NCBI GenBank assembly: GCA_030452985.1
Contig: JAKDLG010000037.1
Coordinates: forward strand, 1 to 34,664
Length of the DNA stretch: 34,664 bases
Origin: Humibacillus sp.
GTDB lineage: Bacteria > Actinomycetota > Actinomycetes > Actinomycetales > Dermatophilaceae
Direction: 5' to 3'
The notes under the pieces are model-generated. The model worked only from the letters and a program-made list of their open reading frames with translations. It was not told the origin of the DNA and searched no databases. How positions within the stretch are numbered: position 1 is the first letter of the stretch; the number at the start of each line of letters is the position of its first letter. The position numbers and the translations under genes are program-made. This document shows positions 16,412 through 24,537 of the stretch, in pieces.

Positions 16412-16428
16412 TCACCCGCCCGGGGTGA
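16412..16428. repeat. 17-nt dyad TCACCC-N5-GGGTGA, copy 2
   Basis: A perfect 6-bp dyad with spacer GCCCG, 21 bases after the ClC-gene stop and 54 bases before the pepA start (both genes minus strand). Flanking GGGCC/GGCCC adds an outer stem with an internal loop, so it may end ClC transcripts. Confidence 0.75.
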
Positions 16429-16449
16429 ATGGCCCTCTGGCCTACCGAG

Positions 16450-17961
16450 TCACGGGCCTCGCGAGTCGGTGGCGGCGACCGTCCAGCGATGGTGCAGGTG
16501 GTCGAGCGCCACGGTCGCGTACACGCCGACCACCGACGCCACGAGCACGCACCCGATACTCGTCGTCATCGCGAGGGCCGGCCCGCCGATACCGATGACC
16601 ATGACCACGGCGGTGACCGGCAGCCGGTAGCCGCCCGCGATACCCGATGCTGCCCCGGAAGCCCCCGCCAGATCGCCCGAGATCCCCAGGTGGGGGGCGA
16701 ACGACCGGCCGGCGAGGTCGCCGATCGCAAGGAACGGCACGAAGATTCCCCCGCACCCGCCCGCGGCGACTGCGGCCGTCGTGGCGGTGGCGCGCAGGGC
16801 CGCGACGAGCAGCAGCAACCACGCTGGAGAGTCGATCCCCGGGCCCTCGGCCCAGAGGATCGACCCCCCGCCGGGCCCGACCGCCGAGCGCCGGTCGGCG
16901 ACGAAGAGCACCGTCAGGGTCGCGACGAGCATGACGGCGGCGCCGACCACGAGGCGAACGACAGGGGATGCCGTCCAGCCCTTGACGCGGTAGATCGCCA
17001 CGCCGCTGACGGTGGTGAGCAGACCGGAGAAGATGCCGACATAGAGGCAGGTCTCGATGATCTGGAACAGGCTGTCAGGCGCTACCTTCGGGGTGATCAG
17101 CCGAATCAGGTTGAGGCCGAGGCCGATGTTGACCAGCCAGCCGACCACGCCGCCGACCAGTGCCGCGGCCACGCGAGCGGGTCGCAGTGGCACCTGTCGG
17201 CGACGGCCGAGCTCGAGGATGAACGCCGTGCCGATGAGGGAGACCCCCATGAGCACCGAGACCCCGGCTGCACCTCCGGCGATGGCCGCACCTCGCAGCA
17301 TCCGACGCAGTCGAGGGCGGCTCTGACCCAGCCACGATCCGCCGGCGGTGCCGAGGTGGGCCGCCGGCGACTCGGTTCCCATCGGGGCGCCCAGCCCGAC
17401 GGTGATGACGATCGCAAGCGCCCTCAGCGGTGCCTGCCGCCAGGGAAACCGCTCCTCGACGCCGGCCGACGCCACGACGTCGCCGGTGAGGTCGGCTCGG
17501 GCGACATCAGAGGGAAACGTGCGCCAGGCCAGTGGGATGCGGGGTACGTACCAGAGCCTCCGGCCGCCCTGGCGTCCCTGACGACTGGGTGCAGGGGGCT
17601 GTGGCGCGCGACGCACGGCTGACTCGTCACACCCGATCACGTGCAGCACGAACGTGGCCGCTGCGAGGGCGAGAACGGGCAGCGTGATGATGACCCAGGT
17701 GTCCTGCCGGGACACCACGGCGAGCACCTCCTTGATGACCGTGGTGATGGCCGCGATCGCCACGGCCCCGAGGGTGCCGCCGAGCAGGGCCCCGACCACG
17801 TAGCGGGGCACGTCGGACCAGCCCTCGTCGCCCTGCCCATCCTGCCCACCCTGCCCGCCCTGGTGGGTGTCACTCGCGGCATCGCCCGCGGGCGGCTCGG
17901 ACGGCTCGGACGGCTCGGACGGCTCGGGGGTGCCGGCTATCCCGCTGAACTCGTCAGCCAT
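16450..17961 (-). CDS. ClC-family chloride channel/transporter homologue
   Basis: A 503-residue polytopic membrane protein. The ClC hallmark around the gating glutamate reads GAPMGTESPAAHLG, with Glu197 in the position of the GREGP motif, and the C-terminal hallmark reads GGIFVPFLAIGDLAG. The canonical GSGIP anion-binding motif is not seen, so this is a divergent member and the transported ion is uncertain. The first 48 residues are a cytoplasmic-looking low-complexity tail with SEP and GQ repeats. It starts 12 bases after the stop of a small membrane protein, with GGGAGACG before the ATG, so the two are likely one operon. Confidence 0.85.
   Translation of the reverse strand: MADEFSGIAGTPEPSEPSEPSEPPAGDAASDTHQGGQGGQDGQGDEGWSDVPRYVVGALLGGTLGAVAIAAITTVIKEVLAVVSRQDTWVIITLPVLALAAATFVLHVIGCDESAVRRAPQPPAPSRQGRQGGRRLWYVPRIPLAWRTFPSDVARADLTGDVVASAGVEERFPWRQAPLRALAIVITVGLGAPMGTESPAAHLGTAGGSWLGQSRPRLRRMLRGAAIAGGAAGVSVLMGVSLIGTAFILELGRRRQVPLRPARVAAALVGGVVGWLVNIGLGLNLIRLITPKVAPDSLFQIIETCLYVGIFSGLLTTVSGVAIYRVKGWTASPVVRLVVGAAVMLVATLTVLFVADRRSAVGPGGGSILWAEGPGIDSPAWLLLLVAALRATATTAAVAAGGCGGIFVPFLAIGDLAGRSFAPHLGISGDLAGASGAASGIAGGYRLPVTAVVMVIGIGGPALAMTTSIGCVLVASVVGVYATVALDHLHHRWTVAATDSRGP
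17894..17929 (-). repeat. 9-nt tandem repeat encoding SEP in the ClC gene
   Basis: Three identical 9-nt units (ggctcggac on the + strand) and one variant encode the SEPSEPSEP stretch of the N-terminal tail. Confidence 0.75.
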
Positions 17962-17973
17962 GGTCGTCTCCCT

Positions 17974-18483
17974 TCACAGCCCGATGAACCACTTGCCGGT
18001 AGCCAGGGCCAGGGCGGCGCCGATCGCGCCGAGCCCCCAACCCAGGGACCGGGGCCAGCTCGACCCGCCGGTGCGTACCTCTGCTCCGACGAGCAGCCCG
18101 AGAAAGACCGCCGCGCTCATCCGGGCGCCGAGCCGGTCGAACTCACTCGAGGTGAGCAGCACCACGGCGCTCGTGACCACGGCCACGACGGTGGCCATGG
18201 CGAGCTGCATCAGCAGCAGCAGCCCGGGGTGGATGACGAACGCGGGGTCCTTGACCAGGCGCACCGACAGGGCGAGCGCGAAGGAGTGGGTCAGCACGAG
18301 GCCGACGGTTGTCGCCCAGACAATCACGATGAGGTCGAACTTGGAGTGCGCCTCGTGGTCGTTGCCCGCCACCAGTGACACGAGCAGCGCCAGGCACACC
18401 GTCAACCCCATCATGTCGACCTCGCGGCGCATGGCCGGCTGACCGGTCGCGACGGCGAACAGCGTCGGCATCCGTCGTTGCAT
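17974..18483 (-). CDS. Five-helix membrane protein of unknown function
   Basis: A 169-residue protein with five hydrophobic segments, beginning around residues 24-40, 50-73, 83-108, 121-135 and 147-165. One polar loop reads GNDHEAHSKFD. I recognise no family. ATG 18483 has GGGAGAGG before it. The ClC gene follows after 12 bases, so it may be an accessory subunit or co-regulated membrane protein, which is inference from position. An internal ATG pair (MMG at residues 24-25) is an alternative start that would put the first helix at the N-terminus. Confidence 0.7.
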   Translation of the reverse strand: MQRRMPTLFAVATGQPAMRREVDMMGLTVCLALLVSLVAGNDHEAHSKFDLIVIVWATTVGLVLTHSFALALSVRLVKDPAFVIHPGLLLLMQLAMATVVAVVTSAVVLLTSSEFDRLGARMSAAVFLGLLVGAEVRTGGSSWPRSLGWGLGAIGAALALATGKWFIGL

Positions 18484-18585
18484 CGCCTCTCCCGACTCCG
18501 TGACCCCTCGGTTCCTCGGCTGCGCCCGGTCGATCGCGCGGGCGTGTCCTCGACGAAACGATAGGACACCACCTCGCGCACAACT

Positions 18586-18602
18586 TCACCCTGACAAGGT
18601 GA
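18586..18602. repeat. 17-nt dyad TCACCC-N5-AGGTGA, copy 3
   Basis: Five paired bases per arm plus one mismatch, spacer TGACA. It lies between divergent genes, 103 bases before the small membrane-protein gene and 34 bases before the lipoprotein gene. This is the only copy not following a stop codon. Confidence 0.65.
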
Positions 18603-18636
18603 GGGGAAGCTCCTGGCCGGCTAGAACAATGATGCG

Positions 18637-19434
18637 ATGAGACGTTCTGGTGTGCTGTCGGTCGGGGCCATCGCTGCGATGCTCGTGCTGGGCGGCTGTG
18701 ACGGCAGCGGATCGATCACACTGCCGACGTCGCTACCCACCATCAGTGTGCCGAGCGTCACCGTCCCGAGCGTCACCGTCCCGAGCGTGACCGTGCCCAG
18801 CATCACCCTGCCGACGCGGACCGCAGGGGAGTCCGCGACGGTCACCCAGACCCAGACAGCCACCCAGACCGTCACTGCCTCACCGACCGCCACTCCCGCG
18901 CCGAGCGAGAGCACCACCGAGCCGGCGACCCTTCCCGCCACGGATGCTGGCACGGATGCCGGCACGACCTGGTGGCCGTGGCTGCTCCTGCTGCTGGTCG
19001 CCCTCGGGGCCGTCGGCTGGCTCTGGTGGTCCCGCCGCGGCAAAGCGAAGGTGGTGGCCGAGTGGGACGGCCGGCTCGAGAAGGCTCGGGCGGATGCCGC
19101 CTGGGTGGAGGGGTCGCTCGTCGAGCAGATGCTTTCGCGCCCGACGACGAGGGAGGCCGAAGCCGTGTGGTCGGCGGCCCGGGCGCGTCTGCTCGAGATC
19201 GACGAACAGCTGCACGCGCTCACCCTCGAGCCTCCCGACGAGCAGCGGGCAGCAGCCGCCGGCGCTCTGCGTGACCGCTTCGGCAGCCTGGTCGAGGCCG
19301 TCGGGGCCGACGTCGCTGCCGACCCCCAGTCGACACCCGACGACTTCCGGGCCCGACGGGCAGCCATCGACACGGCTCGCCGCGACCTGCGCGCCGAGCT
19401 GCGGCCGTCAGATGTGGCTGACGCGGACCGTTAG
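18637..19434 (+). CDS. Putative lipoprotein with repeat region, one membrane helix and cytoplasmic domain
   Basis: A 265-residue protein of unrecognised family. The signal peptide ends in the lipobox LGGC (Cys21). Residues about 25-57 are VPSVT repeats, then a Thr/Ser/Pro-rich stretch to about 107. A membrane helix (WWPWLLLLLVALGAVGWLWW, ended by SRR) follows, then about 135 charged helical residues. If both signals work, the protein is anchored twice: outside by lipid, across by the helix, with a cytoplasmic helical domain. That resembles a sensor or scaffold topology, but the function is unknown. Its 3' end overlaps the convergent lipid-kinase gene by 27 bases. Confidence 0.75.
   Translation: MRRSGVLSVGAIAAMLVLGGCDGSGSITLPTSLPTISVPSVTVPSVTVPSVTVPSITLPTRTAGESATVTQTQTATQTVTASPTATPAPSESTTEPATLPATDAGTDAGTTWWPWLLLLLVALGAVGWLWWSRRGKAKVVAEWDGRLEKARADAAWVEGSLVEQMLSRPTTREAEAVWSAARARLLEIDEQLHALTLEPPDEQRAAAAGALRDRFGSLVEAVGADVAADPQSTPDDFRARRAAIDTARRDLRAELRPSDVADADR
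18748..18807 (+). repeat. 15-nt tandem repeat encoding VPSVT
   Basis: Four 15-nt units in frame; units 1-3 differ at single third-position sites (gtgccgagcgtcacc type) and the fourth reads VPSIT. They form the start of the extracytoplasmic stalk of the lipoprotein. Confidence 0.85.
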
Positions 19435-20562
19435 CACGCCGGGCCGCACGGTAGCCGTGACCGATCTCGCCTCGCCGACGACATCACCGTCGATCTGAAC
19501 CGGCACCGCGCGGTCGGTGCGCACGGAGATCGTCTTGCAGGTGCGATGGTCGAGGGTGGGGTGGCCCTTGCGCTGACGGGTGGCGATACGGGTCGCCACC
19601 GGCACCCAGCCGACGACGCCGCGCGGCGACGCGATCACGGCATCCAGCTGACCGTCGTCGACTCGGGCGTTCGGCATCAGCACGAGACCGCCGAGCAGGC
19701 GGCCGCAGTTGCCGATGATGACCATTCGGGCCCGGCGTCGGAAGGGGGCCTCGTCGTCGATCTGCACGGTCGTGCGGAACTCGGGCGAGACCAGGTGCTT
19801 CACTCCAGAGAGCATGTAGGCCGGCCAGCCCACCTTGTTCTTGAGGTTCTCGTTGGTGCCGGCCATGATCGCCGCATCCATCCCCAGACCGCCCATGACG
19901 AGGAAGTGGTAGGTCGTCGTTCCGGGGTGCTCGGGATCGGCGGGGTCGCCCGGCTCGTTCTCGTCTCGGGTGTCGCCGTCGAGATCGTGCTCAGGGTCGC
20001 CGATGACGAGCTCGCCCACGTCGATGCGACGGTTGCGCCCGGTGATCGCCACCGTCACGGCGGTGTCGATGCTGTCGAACGGAAGGTCGAGGTTACGGGC
20101 CAGCAGGTTGCCGGTGCCCGCGGGCAGGATGCCGAGAGGGGTGTCGGTGCCGATGAGTCCGGCAGCGACCGAGCGCACCGTGCCGTCACCGCCCAGGCTG
20201 CACACCAGGTCGACGCCGTCGCGCACCGCCTGCCCGGCCTGACCGCGGCCGGGGTCGGCGACCGTGGTCTCGTAGAACACCGGTTCCCCCCAGCCTGCGG
20301 CTCGACAGCCGGCGGTGATCCGTGCCCGGATGGCCCCGAGATCGGAGAACTTGGTGGGGTTGATGATCACGGCCGCGCGCTTGAGCGCCACCGGTGACGG
20401 CTCGTCGTCGGGGCGGAAGTGCTCTCGAGGCGGTCGGGCCTTCCCGCGGCGCAGCAGGCCGTGGTAGACCTCGCCGGAGTTCCGGGAGAGCAGCACCCCT
20501 ACGGCGACCACGACCAGTACGACTACCCCGACGATGATCCACGGGAGGTGTTCCTTGAGCAC
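19408..20562 (-). CDS. Diacylglycerol-kinase-family lipid kinase
   Basis: A 384-residue protein with an N-terminal membrane anchor (about residues 8-26), then a DAGK catalytic domain. The nucleotide-binding GGDGT is at residues 124-128, preceded by VIINPTKF and followed by LGILPAGTGNLLARNL, the standard order for the family. An acidic insertion rich in Asp, Glu and Pro follows about residue 190, and the C-terminal lobe contains PVQIDGDVVGE. Family members phosphorylate diacylglycerol, sphingoid or related lipids; the substrate cannot be read from the sequence. It is tail-to-tail with the lipoprotein gene, with overlapping ends, and divergent from the DinB-like gene 59 bases away. Confidence 0.9.
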   Translation of the reverse strand: MLKEHLPWIIVGVVVLVVVAVGVLLSRNSGEVYHGLLRRGKARPPREHFRPDDEPSPVALKRAAVIINPTKFSDLGAIRARITAGCRAAGWGEPVFYETTVADPGRGQAGQAVRDGVDLVCSLGGDGTVRSVAAGLIGTDTPLGILPAGTGNLLARNLDLPFDSIDTAVTVAITGRNRRIDVGELVIGDPEHDLDGDTRDENEPGDPADPEHPGTTTYHFLVMGGLGMDAAIMAGTNENLKNKVGWPAYMLSGVKHLVSPEFRTTVQIDDEAPFRRRARMVIIGNCGRLLGGLVLMPNARVDDGQLDAVIASPRGVVGWVPVATRIATRQRKGHPTLDHRTCKTISVRTDRAVPVQIDGDVVGEARSVTATVRPGVLTVRVSHI

Positions 20563-20621
20563 CCGTGCACGCTATCCGAGTCAGGGCATCCGCCTGTAGT
20601 CGGCGGTCGTAGGGTGATCTC

Positions 20622-21167
20622 ATGCCACCGGCCTCGCCCGTCGACCCTGGGCCCTCAACTCCTGACGAGTCGGACTGGACCTGGGTGCTCACCCGGCCCT
20701 GCCCCGACTGTGGCTTCGACCCTGATGACTTCCGTGCCGACGGCGTGCCGGCGATCCTGCGGGATGCGGCCGGTCGCTTCGTGGCGATGCTGGCGCGGAC
20801 CGACGCGGCCACCCGGCCGGCCACCGGCGTGTGGTCGCCGCTCGAGTACGCGTGTCACGTGGGTGACGTCTGTGACGTGATGCGCGGCCGGCTCGAGCTG
20901 ATCGTCGCCGGCGAAGGACAGCTGGTGCGGTTCGCCGACTGGGACCAGGACAACGCTGCCACCGCCTACTGGCGGGCCGAGCCCGCGCAGGTCCGTGATC
21001 GCATCGCCACCGCCTTCGAGTCGGCGGCGCAGGCCTATGCGGTGCCGACCGGTGACCAGTGGTCGTGGCCCGCCGAGCGCAGCAACGGCTCACCCTTCAC
21101 GGCTGCCACCCTGGCCACCTACTTCGTGCACGACATCCACCACCACCTCTGGGACGTGAGCGCGTGA
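20622..21167 (+). CDS. DinB-superfamily protein
   Basis: A 181-residue protein of the DinB/mycothiol-dependent-isomerase-like four-helix fold. Candidate metal-binding histidines lie in EYACHVGDVCDV (helix 2) and in VHDIHHHLWD near the C-terminus, the usual layout. An N-terminal CPDCGFD pair of cysteines is an addition often seen in actinobacterial members. AGGGTG precedes the ATG. The stop overlaps the GTG of the next gene (GTGA, 21164-21167), so it is translationally coupled to the Gfo/Idh/MocA oxidoreductase. The substrate is unknown. Confidence 0.85.
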   Translation: MPPASPVDPGPSTPDESDWTWVLTRPCPDCGFDPDDFRADGVPAILRDAAGRFVAMLARTDAATRPATGVWSPLEYACHVGDVCDVMRGRLELIVAGEGQLVRFADWDQDNAATAYWRAEPAQVRDRIATAFESAAQAYAVPTGDQWSWPAERSNGSPFTAATLATYFVHDIHHHLWDVSA

Positions 21168-22192
21168 AGCTACCCGAACCGACCACCCCCGACCCACGCG
21201 AGGCACCCGGCATCCGCTGGGGTGTGCTCGGGCCCGGCGGTATCGCCCACACCTTCGCGGATGCCGTCTCCGCCGGCACGGCGTCGACCGTGGTCGCCGT
21301 CGGCTCCCGCAGCATCGACCGGGCCCGGGCCTTCGCCACCGAGTTCGGGATCGACCGGGCCCACGGCAGCTACGAGGCCCTGGTGGCCGACGAGGGCGTC
21401 GACGCGATCTACGTGGCCTCGCCCCACTCCGAGCACGGTGCCCACGCTCTGCTCGCGATCGCGGCGGGTAAGCCCGTGCTGGTCGAGAAGGCGTTCACGC
21501 GGAGCGCGGCGCAGGCCCGGGAGGTGTTCGCGGCCGCTGACGAGCAGGGTCTGCTCGCGGCCGAGGCGATGTGGAGCCGGCATCTGCCGCACTACGACGT
21601 CGTGAGACAGGTTGCCGAGTCGGGCCTGATCGGCGAGGTCGTCACGGTGTTCGCCGACCACGGCCAGTACCTCTACCCGAACGGACCGGCCAGGCTGTCG
21701 CAGCCCGAGCTGGCTGGTGGCGCCCTGCTCGATCTCGGTGTCTACCCCGTGTCGTTCGCCGATCACGTGCTGGGCCCGGCCACCAGCGTGCAGGCGGCTG
21801 GCACGCTCACCGACCTCGGGGTCGACGCGAGCACGAGCATCATCGTGACGAATGCGTCCGGCGCGCACGGGGTGCTGTCGTGCACGATGGCCGCTGCGAC
21901 TCCCTGCACCGCCATCGTCAGCGGCACGGCCGGCCGGGTCGAGCTGAGCGGCCCGTTCTACGGGGCGGCGTCGGTGCGGCTCTTCGACCGGAAGCACCAC
22001 CTCGTCGACGAGCGGCCGGGCGGCCTTGCCGACGACGTGCGGGGGTTCAGCTTCGAGGCGGCCGATTTCGCCCGCGCTCTCGTGGCCGGGCGGCACGAGA
22101 GCCCGACGATGCCGCGGGCCGCGACGCTGCGGGTGCTGGAGACCATGGACGAGACGCGGCGACAGATCGGGCTGCGCTACCCCGGGGAATGA
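21164..22192 (+). CDS. Gfo/Idh/MocA-family oxidoreductase
   Basis: A 342-residue NAD(P)-dependent oxidoreductase. The Rossmann motif GVLGPGGIAHTFADAV is near residue 20, VYVASPHSEH-type sequence (read as IYVASPHSEHG) follows, and the EKAFT segment holds the conserved lysine of the EKP motif. The C-terminal half is the family's beta-sheet substrate domain. The GTG at 21164, overlapping the DinB-gene stop, is chosen over the upstream codon at 21059, whose first 35 residues are DinB sequence in another frame. The substrate is unknown, as usual for the family; a sugar or dihydrodiol is typical. Confidence 0.9.
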   Translation: MKLPEPTTPDPREAPGIRWGVLGPGGIAHTFADAVSAGTASTVVAVGSRSIDRARAFATEFGIDRAHGSYEALVADEGVDAIYVASPHSEHGAHALLAIAAGKPVLVEKAFTRSAAQAREVFAAADEQGLLAAEAMWSRHLPHYDVVRQVAESGLIGEVVTVFADHGQYLYPNGPARLSQPELAGGALLDLGVYPVSFADHVLGPATSVQAAGTLTDLGVDASTSIIVTNASGAHGVLSCTMAAATPCTAIVSGTAGRVELSGPFYGAASVRLFDRKHHLVDERPGGLADDVRGFSFEAADFARALVAGRHESPTMPRAATLRVLETMDETRRQIGLRYPGE

Positions 22193-22198
22193 CACCCC

Positions 22199-22215
22199 TC
22201 ACCCGGTGCGGGTGA
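22199..22215. repeat. 17-nt dyad TCACCC-N5-GGGTGA, copy 4
   Basis: A perfect 6-bp dyad with spacer GGTGC, 6 bases after the stop of the Gfo/Idh/MocA gene and 72 bases before the transporter gene. Confidence 0.75.
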
Positions 22216-22287
22216 ATCAGCGGTGCCCAGGGGCGACTAGCGTTCCACTGCTCGCAGGGGAACCGAACGGAAGGCTCGACCACTGCC

Positions 22288-22998
22288 GTGAGCTCCTCCA
22301 CCACCAGCCTCATCATTCTCGCGGTCACGATCGCGCTGTTCGTCTGGAACCGGCTCCCGGTGGGGGTCGTCGCCATCCTGACCGCCCTCAGCCTCTTTGC
22401 GACCGGCCTGGTCGACTCGGCGACCGCCCTGTCCGGCTTCGGCGACCCCGTGGTCGTCTTCATCGCCTCCCTCTTCGTGGTCAGCGAGGCGGTCGATGCG
22501 ACGGGCGTGACGGCCTGGGCCGGTCAGAAGATGATCGAGGTGGTCGGCGACGGCGCCACCCGGCTGCTCGTGGCCGTCATGGCCCTCTGCGCCCTGCTCA
22601 CCGCCCTCATCACGCTCAACGGCTCAGTGGCCGCGCTGCTTCCCATGGTCGTGGTGCTCGCCATGCGCATCGGCCAGCCGTCGTCACGCATGCTCATGCC
22701 GATGGTGTTCGCGGGCAGCGCCGGCGGGCTGCTCATGCTCACCGGCGGTCCGATCAACGTCATCGTCTCCGAGGCCGCGCAGGACGCCGGCGCCGGTGGC
22801 TTCTCGTTCTTCGAGTTCGCGCTCGTGGGTCTGCCGCTCGTCGTGGTCACCATGCTCGTGTGTCTCGTCGTCGGGCCCCGGGTGCTGCCCGACCGGGAGC
22901 ACGCTGCCGGATCGGCCGACCTCAGCCAGCACGCGAGCCGGCTGGCGCGCTACTACGAGCTGCACACCGGGTTTCTACCGCCTGCGGGTGCGTCGTGA
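22288..22998 (+). pseudogene. SLC13-type transporter, N-terminal part (frameshifted)
   Basis: GTG 22288 opens a frame encoding the first membrane half of an SLC13/CitM-type ion transporter: LIILAVTIALFVWNRLPVG, then GFGDPVVVFIASLFVVSEA, and LMLTGGPINVIVSEAAQDAG, which is the first substrate-loop region. Homologous sequence runs to RLARYYELHTG and then leaves frame at about 22970; the last 9 codons to 22998 are out-of-frame. The family continues in the +1 frame (next entry). Removing one G or T from the GGGTTT run at 22969-22974 would restore HTGFYRLRVRRE and one ~600-residue protein. The cause may be a real mutation, a sequencing error or, less likely, programmed frameshifting. Confidence 0.85.
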
Positions 22999-24094
22999 GT
23001 CGCCGCTCATCGGCCTGACGCTCGGCGAGGTCGGCCTGCGCCCGGATGTCGACCTGACCCTGATCGCCCTGCAGCGTCACGAAGGTCAGCCCCTCCCCTC
23101 CGCACACCCCATCCAGCGCGACGACGTGCTCGTCGTCACCGGGTCGGGCGACCAGGTGAGCCGGCTCGTCGTCGACCAGGGTCTGGCCGTGACCATGAAG
23201 CCGATCACGACCGCATCCGGTGAGCTGATGACCCGCGAGATGGGCGTCACCGAGGTGGTGGTCCCGCCGCGGTCGCCGTTGGTGGGGGAGCGGTTCTTTC
23301 CGGGTCAGCTGCGCGGGCAGGAGCTCGTCGTGCTCGGCATCCGCCGCATGGGCAAGGACCTCGGGGCCAAGCCGGTCGAGCTGCTCGGTGGCGACAGCCT
23401 GCTGCTCCACGGAACCTGGTCGGCCATCGACACCCTGGTCGACGACCGCGACGTGCTGCTCGTCGACACCCCTGATCTGGTTCGGCGGCAGGCGGTTCCC
23501 CTCGGCCGACGCTCGGGCGTGGCCATCGCGGTGCTGGTGGCCATGGTCGTCCTGCTCGCGGTGGGTGTGGCCACGCCGGCCATCGTCGGTCTCGGCGCCG
23601 CGACGGCGATGGTGCTGTTTCGGGTCGTGTCGGTGACCCAGGCCTACCGAGCGGTGTCATGGCAGACGGTCGTGCTCATCGGAGGCCTGATCCCGCTCTC
23701 CACCGCGATCAAGACCAGCGGGGCCGCCGACCTCATCGCCGGCGGCCTGATCGACATGGTCGCGTCGGGCCGGCCCTACCTGTTGCTGCTGGCGCTGTTC
23801 GTGCTCACCGCGGTGATCGGGCAGGTGATCAGCAACACGGCCACCGTGCTCATCGTGCTGCCGATCGCGGTCGCGGCCGCCGCCGAGACAGGGGTGTCAC
23901 CGAAGCCGGTGCTCATGCTGATCGCCGTCGCCGGCGCCGCGGCTCTGCTCACCCCGATCTCCACCCCCGGGAACATGATGGTGTTGGGGCCGGCCGGCTA
24001 CCGCTTCGGCGACTACTGGAAGCTGGGTCTCCCGCTGCTGCTCACGTGGCTCGCGGTGGCGCTCGCGGTGATCCCGGTCGTCTGGAGGTTCTGA
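22970..24094 (+). pseudogene. SLC13-type transporter, C-terminal part (frameshifted)
   Basis: It continues the transporter in the next frame from GFYRLRVRRESPLIG. Residues of the first third form TrkA-C/RCK-C-like cytoplasmic domains (LIGLTLGEVGLRPDVDL, then DVLVVTGSGDQV, and a second copy with SPLVGERFF). The second membrane half follows, with IGGLIPLSTAIKTSGAADL, VISNTATVLIVLPIA and LLTPISTPGNMMVLGPAGY, the last being the second SLC13 substrate loop. This transmembrane, RCK-C, transmembrane order is usual for the SLC13 permeases with regulatory domains. No separate start codon with a ribosome-binding site is evident near 22970. The ATG at 22796 only adds shadow sequence. Confidence 0.85.
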
Positions 24095-24155
24095 GGCCCT
24101 CTCCGTCGCAGGCTCGGCGTCGGGACCTATGACGGCCACCGCGGACCCGCGGTAA

Positions 24156-24210
24156 GAAAGTGGCCACTCGACCGGACGGGCGGCCTCCAGCCAGTCGAGT
24201 GGCCACTTTC
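24156..24210. repeat. 17-bp inverted repeat, second locus of the palindromic element
   Basis: Arms 24156-24172 (gaaagtggccactcgac) and 24194-24210 are exact reverse complements with a 21-nt loop. It lies between the convergent transporter remnant (ends 24094) and the minus-strand 68-residue gene (ends 24250). Confidence 0.9.
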
Positions 24211-24217
24211 GTACACC
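24193..24217 (+). repeat. 25-nt dispersed repeat, copy 2
   Basis: Identical over 25 bases to 10074-10098, same orientation, again pointing towards the stop of a minus-strand gene, 32 bases away. Confidence 0.9.
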
Positions 24218-24249
24218 GCGAGACCGGCCTCAGACTCGTGACGGGCCGA

Positions 24250-24456
24250 TCAGTCGGGGAGCATTCGCATCTCGACGACGGTGAGGCCGAAGTCCTGAAA
24301 ACGGTCGAGCAGGCCGTGCAGGTTCGGTTCATCGATCACCGGGCCGAACATGACCGTGCCACTTCGCCCCGGCAGCAGCGTGGACTCCGCAAGCTCGGGG
24401 AAGGCATCGCGTGTGGTCGCGGAGACCTTCTCGGCCAGAATGAACTCGTAGCGCAT
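24250..24456 (-). CDS. Small hypothetical protein, 68 residues
   Basis: A protein starting MRYEFILAEKVS with no signal or membrane segment; the composition is a small alpha/beta protein (GTVMFGPVIDE, then LLDRFQDFGLTVVEMRM). The ATG at 24456 has GGGAGGG in front; an earlier ATG at 24468 would place that site inside the gene. It lies 81 bases downstream of the LuxR-type regulator on the same strand, with a 17-nt dyad between. I recognise no function; association with the regulator is inferred from position. Confidence 0.7.
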   Translation of the reverse strand: MRYEFILAEKVSATTRDAFPELAESTLLPGRSGTVMFGPVIDEPNLHGLLDRFQDFGLTVVEMRMLPD

Positions 24457-24514
24457 GTGCCCTCCCATCGACGAGACCGCAAGACAAGGATCGCCCCCTG
24501 TGCCTCGCCCGGCC

Positions 24515-24531
24515 TCACCCTCAGAAGGTGA
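24515..24531. repeat. 17-nt dyad TCACCC-N5-AGGTGA, copy 5
   Basis: Five paired bases per arm plus one mismatch, spacer TCAGA, 6 bases after the LuxR-type gene stop (minus strand) and 58 bases before the start of the 68-residue gene. Confidence 0.65.
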
Positions 24532-24537
24532 CGGGGC

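Noticed and set aside
22796..22969. ATG 22796 as the start of a separate transporter gene
   Set aside because: The first ~58 codons are Ser/Arg/Cys-rich shadow sequence of the upstream frame; homology starts only at the frameshift.
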